Source: Chloranthus sessilifolius (Eukaryota > Streptophyta > Magnoliopsida > Chloranthales > Chloranthaceae). Taken from it: a stretch of DNA of 64,000 nucleotides. The stretch covers positions 140,861,725-140,925,724 of the forward strand of contig CM037588.1 in the NCBI GenBank assembly GCA_021018995.1. Direction: 5' to 3'. The notes below the pieces were generated by a model that was given only the letters and a program-made list of their open reading frames with translations, was not told the DNA's origin and did not search any database. The stretch's first letter is position 1, and each line of letters opens with the position of its first letter. The position numbers were made by a program, and so were the translations under genes. Positions 36,201 to 48,200 of this stretch are shown here, one piece after another.

Positions 36201-39200
36201 AAACAGGATTTTAAGGTTGAAAGTGTCAAAATGGCAAAGGGAATTCGAAAACACAAACAACAAGTGTTTTCTGGAGAATTCGATCGATCGAATATAATTT
36301 TGATCGATCGAAGTATGAGTTCGACCGATCGAATTATACTGACGAAAACAAGACAAAATTTCTACCTATGACTAGGTAATTTCGTTCGATCGAAATTTAT
36401 TTCGATCGAATTTTGATTTTGACCGAACGAAAATTTATTTCGTTTGATCAAAAATTATGAAACCTGAGAAAATTCGACCGATCGAAAAAGTTTTCGATCA
36501 ATCGAATGTTTGGATTTCGACCGATCGAAGTAAAATTCGTTCGATCGAAAGGGTGGAACCCAGTTGTTACTAGACGAAATTCGACCGATCGAAATTGTGT
36601 TCGATCGACCGAAATCGTTTCAGTTCCTGTTAAAGTCGATTTTCGACCGATCGAAATGAATTCGATCGATCGAATTTCTTCTTTATATATATAAACTGTG
36701 ATTTTTTTTTTCTTTTATCCGTTCGAATTTTTCTGAAGCTTTGAGAGTGCCGTTTGGGTTTTCATACTTCGGAGCCGAACGGCCCATCGGATTGCATCTT
36801 TTCGCTCGAGAATCGAACCAAAGTGCCTTCAAACAGTAAGCATTTGTTTTTTTTTTAAGTATCAATCTCTCATTTTCATCTAAAATTTTGAAATTCCCTA
36901 AAACCTAATTCTTCTTTACAAAACCCAAAGTTTTCTCATGGCACCTAAGAGGAAGGCTGCCACCTCTAAAACCCCTACTTCGAAGCAACCCAAATCCGCT
37001 ACGGGTCCTTCGCAACCGCCCGTTCAGCCACCTCGACCACCCACTCAACCACCCATTCGACCACCTATTCCGCCACCTACGTTGCCTACCGAGCAACTGG
37101 ATGCTCCGCAAGCATCACAACGCATTTTGCCCAACCAATGGTGGGCGGACAAGGGCTTTGCATATGAATATACCATCGACCCAACCCTTTTTGAAACACC
37201 CAATGTGCCCGGCATCGATGCTTGGGCACTCGACTACTTGGGTAAGGTGGGGCTTGATAACCTTTGAAGCCCATCCATCCCTATTACTATCCGCGCCTTA
37301 TGCGCTTATTTTACCAAAATATGTTTGATGGGCCAAACCCCGATACCACAACATGTACTAAGGTCGATGGCAAGACCTATACTTTTACCCATGCGATGGC
37401 CTGTGCGGCCTTAGAATGTTTTGACGCCTTCGGCGAAGGGATTGAATTGTTACCACCAAACCCCCCTAATCTAACCCATACCTTTATAGCCCAACGGATG
37501 ACGCAAGGGCGTGTGGCAAAAGGGCGAGCCATTAATCGAGCTCACCTACCGAGCTACATGTGGATACTTGACACTATTTTTAAATGTAATTTGTATCCAA
37601 TCCGCCATAAGACCCAACGATTAGGCGTCTTGATGAATGCACTATTTGCCGCCTTTGAGGGCAAATGGTTTGACGCAGCAGCCGTCGTCTTCGAGGGAAT
37701 TAAACACGGTAGGAAGAAGCTCCTACCGAGAGCAGAGAAACCCGAAGAATACATTCCTTACGCCAATTTCATTTCCGCCATGTTCGACGAGTTTTCAGCC
37801 ACCTCCATCCACAAGGTCTCCCCAAAGGAACCTAAATCGTCTGATAACGTGGTCCTCTACACGTTTAAGCAGTGGAAGAAGACCTACAACCGGCTAAAAC
37901 CTCATCTTCTACCTGCCCCTCAAGTACCTCCTGTTCCCCCACAGCCCCAAGATGTGCCTGCTCGTGATGCTCCTATTCCCGACACACTACCTCCCGACCA
38001 GCCTATGCCTGAGGCTCCCGTCACCGATCAGTCTGAGATCATTCCACTGGCCCAGCATGTGCCTGCCCCTGACATTCCGGCTGAGGTACCAACCTCACCA
38101 ATTCAGCAAGCAGCCCCTTTACGCCTTGAAGACTTGGCTGCTCTCATCCAGGAGGGCAACCGTCAAGTCAATCAACGTCTGGATTTCTTTGAGCTACTCA
38201 TCGGAGACGTGCTGCATGCCGTATATCCCACCGATTATAGGCAGAGGATAGTGGCTATGCGAGCACAGGTATATGACATTGCTCCGTCCGGCTTGGATGC
38301 GGAGGACATACAGTCTAGTGAGGAGCAGCCCAAAGTTGAGGAGGAGCAGGCTCACGATGTACCGGAGGGCGAGGATTTACCTGTTGAGCCGGAGAGCGGA
38401 GCTGATGCGGGGGATCCTCCACAGAGCTAGGGAGCGAAGGGATGTGTCCTTTTCTTTCGAAATTACCTTGGGAATTAAATATATAAAGTTTAACTGCTGG
38501 GGCATGGTTGCCACTTTTGTTATCTTTTGATTTTTGAACTATAGTGGCATGGCTGCCACAATGTCTTTTATGTATGGTTCTATTAAATTTTTGATGATGA
38601 TTGTGGCCCAATTAGCATTGAAATTTTTATTATTATGTGCAAACTATGTGTGTGTGGGCTGAATTCCTACAATGATATGGACTGTTTAGCCATGCGTGGT
38701 GCCCTACGAAGCAACCCTTCGGGCATTTTGGCACCCGTTAGGACAATTTTTGGGGACGAAAATTCCTAAGAAGGGGAGGATGTAACGTCCCAACCTTTTG
38801 GGCCATGATCCATAAGACTCGGTGTGTGTGCCGACGGATCATGCCCCGAGGACCTCTTTTACAATGATGTAATGTCAATAGATCAAATCCAACGGATCAA
38901 ATCATATGTATTTAGACTGGATGTGGGAACTAGGGGGACTCTCGCACAAATTACCTCGGTATGACTACGGTACACCTAAGGTTAGGAACTGATATTGCTA
39001 TATATAGAAATTTAGGGCATTTAATAGGTTATTAAATTCTTGTGATTGGGAGTTAAGATGAGAGGGTGAAACTTAGGATTGAAAGCTCACCATAGGGTGA
39101 TTGATTCATTCATCATCAATGCAACAACGGAATTAATTGGAGATCAGAACGAACTGCGGCCACTTAGTTGAACCCTGACTCGTCTTGAAGCAAGGAAGAG

Positions 39201-42200
39201 GATTCATTTGAATCAAGGTAAGGAGGGTGAATATCTGTTTTAGATCTGTAGTGTGGAGTTGAATTAATGCGTGTCCTTAGGAGAATCTCAAGAAAAAGAG
39301 ATTAATTCAAAGTAAGAAGAGATCGGGGGTGAAAAACCTAAAAATGAGCGAAATCTGCTCATTTCGATCGATCGAATTATGGTTCGATCGATCAAAATGA
39401 CAGGAAAAATGGGGAAAAACGATATCCTGAGAAATTCATTCTATCAAAAGTAATTTCGATCGAACGAAAAGTTTTCGATCGATCGACCCTATAGTTCGAT
39501 CGATCGACCCTATAGTTCGATCGATCGACCCTATAGTTCGATCGATCGATTTGTATAGAAACAGAACATTAGAATTTTGTTGTGAAAATTCGACCGATCG
39601 AATTAAATTCGATCGATCGAATTCTGAAATTTCGATCGAACGAATTGGGACTCGTCCGATCGAACTATGTTAAGGTGAAATGCCTTCTGAGGAATTCGAC
39701 CGATCGAATTTTGTTTCGATCGATCGAATTTCTTTCGTTTGATCGATTTGAAAACTCATCCGATCGAATGAGAGTATGTTTTGTAGTTTCTGAGAAAGGT
39801 CGACCGATCGAAATTTATTTCGATCGATCTAAAATGGATTTCGATCGATCAAAACAGGGATTCGATTGATCGAGTTTCCCAGATTTTTGCGTTTGGTGAG
39901 TTTTGACTTTGAGATTTCAAAGGGACCTCTAGCTATGTGTTTTGCATCATTCTAATGGATAGAAATGATCATGTTTAGGTGAACCTTTGTGAGTACGGAG
40001 AACCGACCTTTGCGGCGGCTTGAGTGTGCGCGGGTCGAGATTGTGAGGTAGGGAAATCTTTGTATCATGTGCATCGTTCCATAAGCATGTGTGTTATGTT
40101 ATGATATGTTCTTCGATTCGGTTATGTGATTTTCGCTTAAGCATTTTTGAATAGATAAGACACGTGTACGAAAGATTCGAAAATATATGAACTTATGAAA
40201 CCTTTGAAATCCATGTAATATGTGTATGTGCAATCTTCGTACATTCGTTTCGACTTTCGATATAAATTAATTATCACTTCACACTGCGATAAGCTATATG
40301 TATGCACTCTCGATTTAAGGTTATGTGAATACCCGACCGACGCAACGGTATAACCGTGATTGACGCGGTAGGATATCCATGACCGGTACGGCGGCCAATC
40401 CGTACACCCTTTGTGATATGTGCTTTGTGATTCCTACCGTATAACAGTAAATATGTGTTCGGCCAAGTATCCAACTTTATGGAACCTTGGATTTATATGC
40501 AAATGACTCATGTGAGTGACAATGGTGGGTATTCCATCGGGGGCTTGACGCTATAGTTCCTCAGTCTAGTACTTTAAGTAAACGCTTTTAAGTTTTCTTC
40601 TTTCTTATGTCGGAATAGAAATGTGAGAATGTTCATGATTCCATTAGCATTTCTTATGTAAATTAAAGTTATGAAATCACCACTTTGCATGTGTTCAAAA
40701 CAACCTTCTGTACGTTATGTCATAAGATATGTGTTTGATGTTATGATAAGCATGTTATTGGTTTTTCCCTACTGAGCTTGGATGAAGCTCATTCTCCGAC
40801 TAATGTCACAGGTTCCGGTGAAGGCGCTGAGGAGGAGGTTCCGGAAGGAGAGGACTCGAACTACTCCCCCAACAAGGACTTGGAAGAGCCGCATCCGGAG
40901 AATTGTTTCCTTTGTGCTAGACCTGGGTAGGTCCGGCCTGAGTCTTGTATTAATTTTTGCCTCGACTTGGATAAGGAGGAGGGATGTCTTCCAAATGATG
41001 TAATTAATTAATTTTTGTTGAACCATGTTCGGTAAGAAAAGGGTCTTGCCGGTGGTTCTCAACGGTTCTTTTTCCATAGACTTTCTTATGGAATTAGAAC
41101 CGTCTTTTGGGTTTCTGGGCTGAAGGATAATGTTCCATTATTTTGTTTATGCTACGAGTTGGAAATGGTTCTGCTTAGATTCCGTTGTGCATGTTGCGAC
41201 GCGAGGTGATCCATTCCCGGGCTCGGTCTTAGCGTCAGCCCACCAACGGCATGGGTTTCGGGGCGCTGAAATTCGGGCTGTCATAGTTTTGACAACATAA
41301 GAAAGTGTCAACATCCTTAATCAACTAGAACAGATGCGTCAAACAATCGCCGCTCGTGATGCACAGATAGCTGTGCTGATTGAGAGAGAGAATAATTGAA
41401 AAGAAACTGAAGAAAATATATCCCTCAACAAAGTACAGATCCTAATTTCTGAGAATCTTAAAGGTTATCAAAAAGTGTTGGATAGTTCCCAGACATATCG
41501 CAAGTCATATCCGCTAGAAATTGACGAAGTCCCGTTTCCACCTGAGTACAGACAACCAAAGTTCTCCTAGTATAGCGGCAGTGGTGCCCCACTTGAGCAT
41601 TTGGCCCACTTCCTCTCAGCTTGTGGTGACACTTCAAAAAGCGACCCTTTGCTTTTGCAACAATTTGTGCAGACTCTTAAGGGAGCTGCATTCACATGGT
41701 ATACGAAGCTTCCACCCAAGTCAATATCGACCTAGAAAGACATGGAAGAGGCATTCCTGAAGAGATTCTTTAGTACTCAGAGATCCATAGGGGTCGCTGA
41801 GTTGTCATAATTGAAGCAACGACCAAATGAAAAGGTCGTCGATTATATTACGCGGTGGAGAAACCTTAACATCCCTTGTAAACACAAGTTTGAAGAAGAA
41901 GAAGTAGTACAAACATGTCTGGCTGGCATGAGATAAGAATTAGCAGTCCCTTACTATGGACATTTCATGAGTTTTGAAGATCTTGGTACATGAACTTCAG
42001 AATTAGAAAGTTTCATCAGTTTAAACTCAAGGGAAAACATAAAGGATCCTCCTAGAGGAACAGAACGAAGGACAAAAACATCCACATTTTATCTTACGAC
42101 GATAGCAATCGGCACCAGAGATCGTAATCAATTCGCTGTAACCAAGTGAATAGAAGAATCCGGAAACAATCAATCAAACAAAGCAAGTCGAGCCAATAGT

Positions 42201-45200
42201 AGTTTTGCACCCCCTCAGAAATCGAACTGGTCTAAGGGGCAATCTCTAAAAGAAAGGAAAGATAAAAAATATTCATTTAAGAATGAAGATGTCGAGGGCA
42301 TCTTCAATGACGTTATTGACAACGGGATTATACAGCTACTAGAATCCCTCTGACCTGAAGAGTAAAATAAAACAGATGATCCACTATACTGTAAATATCA
42401 TTGTGTGTTAAAGACACGTTGAAAGATTGTTTCATATTTAAAGATAAGGTCCAGAGTCTTCTTGATTCTGGAGACATTACTTTTACTAGAATCTCCTAAA
42501 CAAGACAATGATAGCATTGCCACAACAAATATGATCACCTTCGGGGTTTTCCACCAGTTCCTATCCTTGAAAAAAATCCAAACTCTACACTTCCGAAACT
42601 TCATGAGTTCATTCCATCCTATAAGGACTCTGATTCGTCATTATCCGAGGATGAAGTAGGCCCTGCGCACTATATTAGCTGGCGTAGGAAGAGAGAAAGG
42701 AAACAAAGGAATACTGCCCGAAATAAGAAAGTATTGATAGAAAGTGAAACAACTTGTTTCTTGAAAGAACTAATGCAGAAAAATGGCTTACCTGATTATC
42801 AACATCTTGTTACTGGAGGCACATCAGGATAGATTAATGATGATACCCAGGAATGGAGGAAAACACCACAACCACCTTGACTGTTAGGTTCAGCCCCTTT
42901 ACAAAATGCACTGACGCCTCGTCCGTCAGGTATAATTCCTTTGCAAGATGATCCATAGGAAAAGGCGCTAGCCTACAATAGGCGGCAAGCAAAAATACAA
43001 CAAGCAAAAATCAAAGACTTATGAAAAAAAAAACTTCTCTCCCTCCCGGAATGGAACTGGGGTTGTGATACCAAGTCCTTTATAAAAGAAGCTCAAGATA
43101 AGCGACACGAATTTAACTGGCAAGAGGGGAATTGGCATGTGATTCCCAAGAACAGGAGAACGCCCAAAGTCGAAGTTTCGTTAGAAACATCTGCAAATTT
43201 AAAGATATCTGTGGAGAAGGTAAAAAGATAAACAAAAAAGATTCTTTCGAATTATACTACACTCCAAATGCTGAAGGATCGTAGAGAACGGGAGAAAGGA
43301 AAGAAAGTTCAATCGGAACCTATGAAATCGTCGAAGAAAGTACAGAAGATGAAACTTGAAGTGATGATAATTTCTTTTTCATCGTCAGCATCCAAAGTGG
43401 AAATGGAAGAATTACGGCCGCTCAAGTTGGGAGATTACATACCTCTCGAATGTTCTAAAATGTTCAGGAACCAACAAGAACCAAACGTTGTTGATAGCAA
43501 TGACAAAACGCAACAGAAGGAATCAAAATCTCAGATCGATATTAACAAGAGTCAGATTAAAGATATTCATATGAAGGATGTCATTAATTGCTCATCTTCA
43601 CCGGATGCTTCTGAAGGTAACTTGTCTGATAGTAAAGGTTGGCATAAAGTGATTATTCCACCAAAAAAAGAGCAAGTTGAATCTAATAATGTTGCTTCTT
43701 GTAACATGACTCAGATTGAAGAGGTAGATGCTATAGAGCAACGTACCGTTCCCCCAGTTATACCTTATCGACATAAGCCAAAGAATCATCATGTTTCGTC
43801 TACAGAAACTGTATCTCCACCCAAGGGTGCAGAAGGTGCCGATAAGACAACTAAGTAAGGAGAAATATCGTTATTCGACCAAAACTCCAAGAATACCGAT
43901 AAAGGCAAAGAAAAAGAAAATCTTGCTGTAAATTATGATATACTCTCTCATTTAAAGAAAGTGTCTACTTTGCTTTCTGTGTATGATGCGCTTTGTTTGT
44001 CTAGTAGTTTTAGAAAAACGTTGATAAAAACTCTCTCTAACCTGGACAAGTCCATCGAGGAAGTTTGCCAGGTAGAGACTAGCTTGGAAGACTTAGTCTA
44101 TATGATCATATTTTCTGATGATGATCTCGAAACCAAACTTAAGTCACACAATAGACCCCTCTTTATATCAGGTCTACTTGAAGACGTTCGCCTTGCAAGA
44201 CTTATGATAGATGGGGGGTCTGCTGTAAATTTGTTACCACTACATGTGTTACATCAAGTGGGACGAACAGTTAAAGACCTCTCACCCAGTACCCTCATGA
44301 TTCAAGGTTTCAATCAAAATAAACAAGGAACCTTAGGATCTATTCACTTACGATTAGATATTGAAGAACTTTCCTCTATGATCCTGTTTCATGTGATCGA
44401 TGCTAATACATCATATAATGCGTTGTTGGGAAGACCCTGGTTACATCAACGTGGAGTTGTTCCATCCACACTCCATCAATGTTTTAAATATTTTCATAAT
44501 GGCGAGCAAAAATGGGTAGCAGCTGATCTACAACCCTTCCACCCAAATGAAGCTCATTTTGTCGATGCAAAATTATATGAAATATCTACTTCATCTACTC
44601 ACACTAGTGACTTCGAGTTATTGGATGAGTACTCACCATTATTCGAGTCCTCGCCACCAAGACAAAATTTACAGGAGGCAAGTTCTAAAACTCCCGTTAA
44701 GGAAACTATTCCTTTTAAAAAAAATCGATCTAAAAATAAATTTATTTCCTTCAAAAACCCGAAAGAAACCTACATACTCTTCATCTCAGCTCCTTATTCC
44801 CAACCTTAGAGAAGAATCATTCTTAATAAGAAAATAATCCCTTCGAAAGCCAACTCTCGTATCAAAATTGTTAAAAACTTATCCCCAAACTTGAAACCTA
44901 GTTCCCCTCTACTGGACTCTTTCACCAAACCACTCACCCAAGTTGATTCGATACCCATCCAGCCAGATTATAAGGATTCAAAAGAACCTCTTCAATTTAC
45001 ACGATACAACAAAAAGGCAACGAATATGATGAAAAAGATGGGATATGATCTCTCGAAAGGAGGAGGTCTAAAAGATGGAATAGGAATGGTTGCACCTTTC
45101 GATGTGATACCATCTCGTGCACATAAACGGGTAGCTTATAACGATGGATATTTACATCCATTAAAAGGTGGTCTCGGGCACAGGCCTATAGTGATTCCCA

Positions 45201-48200
45201 CAAAATATCTCGGATCCTATATGATCTCTATCCTAGCCTCGAAAGAGCCTATTCCCACTCCTCATCAGTTTGAAGAAGGAATACAAACCACCGTTGACGA
45301 CCTACAAGAGGTCAACTTGGGAACTCTTGAAGATCCTCAAATTACTTATGTAAGTGTCGCACTCTCTACAGAGGAATTAACAACTTATACCGATTTTTTA
45401 AAGAAGAATCGAGATGTGTTTGCATGGACATATCATGATATGCCAGGATTAGATGTCAAAATTGCCACTCACAAATTAACTGTCAATCCTGACATCAAAC
45501 CTGTTAAACAAGCTCAAAGGCGACTTCATCCAGATATAACCATAAAGGTAGAAGCAGAAATCGACAAGTTAGTCAATGCCAGCTTTATCCATGAAGTCAA
45601 ATATCCGACATGGGTTGCTAACGTAGTCCCGGTCAAGAAGAAGAATGGTCAAATTAGGGTATGTATTGATTTCAGAGATCTCAATGCAGCATGTCCCAAG
45701 GATGAATTCCCCTTGCCTATTTCAGAACTCTTGATCGATTCTATTGTCGGTTGTGAAGCCATGTCCTTCACGGATGGATACTTCGGATACAACCAAATAC
45801 AAATGGGACATGGAGATGAAGAACTAACAGCTTTCCGAACCCCAAGGGAAATCTTTTACTATAAAGTCATGCCATTTGGACTAAAAAATACTGGAGCTAC
45901 TTATCAGCGTGCAATGACGAAGATATTCAAAGAATTGCTACATGAAACAGTTGAATGTTACGTAGATGAGCTTGTAGTAAAATCAAAGAATAGAGGTGAT
46001 CACTTGGCCCACCTATATCAAGTATTTTGTAAACTCCGAAAGTACAACTTGAAAATGAATCCACTAAAATGAGCTTTTGGAGTCACTTCAGGAAAGTTTC
46101 TCGGATTTGTTCTTCAACATAGAGGTATACAAGTTGACCCAGCGAAAACCAAGGCCATCATAGAAATGCCACCTTCAAAGAACATTCGTAAATTAAAAGG
46201 ACTACAGGGAAGACTTGCGTATATCTTATGCTTCATATCAAATCTTTCAGGACGATGTCAACCATTCTCTCGTTTGATGAAGAAAGGGGTCCCATTCGAA
46301 TGGAATGAAGATTGTCAAAGGGCTGTTGATAGTTTGAAAGAATATTTATTGCATTCACCAGTCCTGACTGCTCCAATTAAAGGGAAATATTTAATCCTAT
46401 ATATAACAGTCATAGATAACTCGCTTAAGGCTTTGTTAGCTCAGGAGAACGAAGACGGTAAGGAAAACGCCCTATATTACCTCAACCGGACACTCATAGG
46501 AGCCGAAGGAAATTACTCATTTATTGAAAAGAACTGCTTAGCTCTTGTCTTTGCCTCACAAAAGCTACGACATTATTTGCTAGATCATCCAATCCGCCTG
46601 ATAAGTAGAGCGGCCCCATTGAAATTTCTCATGACAAAACTAATTTTGTCAGGGAGACTTGCTAAATGGTCTTTACTCTTGTCAGAGTTTGACATAACTT
46701 TTGTACATAAGAAAGCTGTAAAAGGGCAAGCCCTAGCCGATTTTCTAGCCGCTCATCCGATTCCGGAGAATTTACCATTATCCGAAGACCTACCAGATGA
46801 AGAAGTATATTGTGCTGAAATAACACAAAGATGGAAATTATATTTTGATGGAGCTTCGCAAGCGGCAGGAGCAAGCGCTGGAATTGTATTTGTTACATCA
46901 AGTAATAGGTTACTTCCGTATTCCTTCACATTAATAGAATCTCTATCTATTAACGCTGCCGAATATGAGGCATTAGATATTAGTTTAGAATTAGCCTTAG
47001 GCATGGCCATTTACACCCTTGATGTATTTGGGGATTCTCAGCTTGTCATAAGATAGTTAGAAGGATCTTACGCAGTTAGAAAAATAGAATTAATACCATA
47101 TCATCAGAAGATCTAAGAACTCCTTCCACAGTTCGAGAATATACGGATTATACATATCCCGCGAAGTCAAAATAACCAAGCTGATGCTCTCGCAAAACTT
47201 GCAGCATCTCTGGCTTGTAAAAATGATGAAGTTGTTGAAATAAGAGTCGCAGGGAAAAGGGTCTTACCTTCCATCATGAGGAGATGCTAAATTGAACAAG
47301 CAAATTCGGTCAATGTTATATCCGCTTTTGAAGTTGAGAAATTAGATTGGAGGCAAGAACTTATAGAATATCTTCAACATGGAAGACTGCCTTATGAGGC
47401 ACGCCACAAGGCCGAAATTTGTCGAAGGGCGAGTCGATTTGTATACTTCAATGATACTCTATATAAGAGATTGTTCGATAATATCCTATTAAGATGTCTT
47501 TCAACTGCAGAAGCTCAACAAGCCATGCAAAAAGTATATGTCGGTATTTGTGGGGCACATAAATCAGGCCCTAAGCTACATACCCGATTGAAACATTTAG
47601 GCTATTATTGGCCGACTATGGTGAATGATTGTATAGATTTTGCTAAAAGATGTCGGGTTTGCCAGATTCACGCTGATTTCATTCACCATCCACCAGAACC
47701 CTTACACCCTACTGCCACGTCATGGCCTTTTGAAGAATGAGGTATGGACATCATAGATCCAATACACCCCCCATCATCTACTGGACATCAGTTTATATTA
47801 GTTGTAACTGATTATTTTTCGAAATGGGCAAAAGCAGTAGCACTCAAAGAGGTTAAAGCCAACACAATTGCAGACTTCATACGTACACATATCATTTACC
47901 GGTACGGGATTCCTTCTCGTATCGTTAATGATAACAGCACACCATTCAAGAATAAAGTGATAAACAAGTTTTGCGCTAAGTATCAAATAAAACAATGTTG
48001 CTCTAGCTGCAACCGATTATTTTTTGAAATGGGCAGAAGCATTAGTACTCAAAGAGGTTAAAGCCAACACAGTTGCAGACTTCATACGTACACATATCAT
48101 TTACCGGTACAGGATTCCTTCTCGTATCGTTAATGATAACGGCACACCATTCAAGAATAAAGTGATAAACAAGTTTTACGCTAAGTATCAAATAAAACAA

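Larger units (their letters stand above)
28782..41285 (+). mobile_element. Complete Tekay/Del-like chromovirus, 12.5 kb
   Basis: LTRs 28782-31252 and 38781-41285 begin TGTAACGTCCC. GTTTT at 28777-28781 and 41286-41290 is a perfect 5-bp target duplication. Internal order: gag with zinc knuckles, protease, RT, RNase H, integrase, chromodomain, a palindrome array, aORF and polypurine tract. The first 300 bp of the LTRs differ at about nine sites by eye, so it is far younger than the Tat element it split. All coding regions carry stops or frameshifts, so it is non-autonomous now. Confidence 0.95.

Noticed and set aside
36938..38430. Envelope-like gene (position after pol)
   Set aside because: No signal peptide, membrane helix or cleavage site is visible; the protein is hydrophilic and Pro-rich, so I call it an aORF.
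39582..39869. ORF in the 3' LTR array
   Set aside because: Same artefact as in the 5' LTR; LTR sequence, not a gene.
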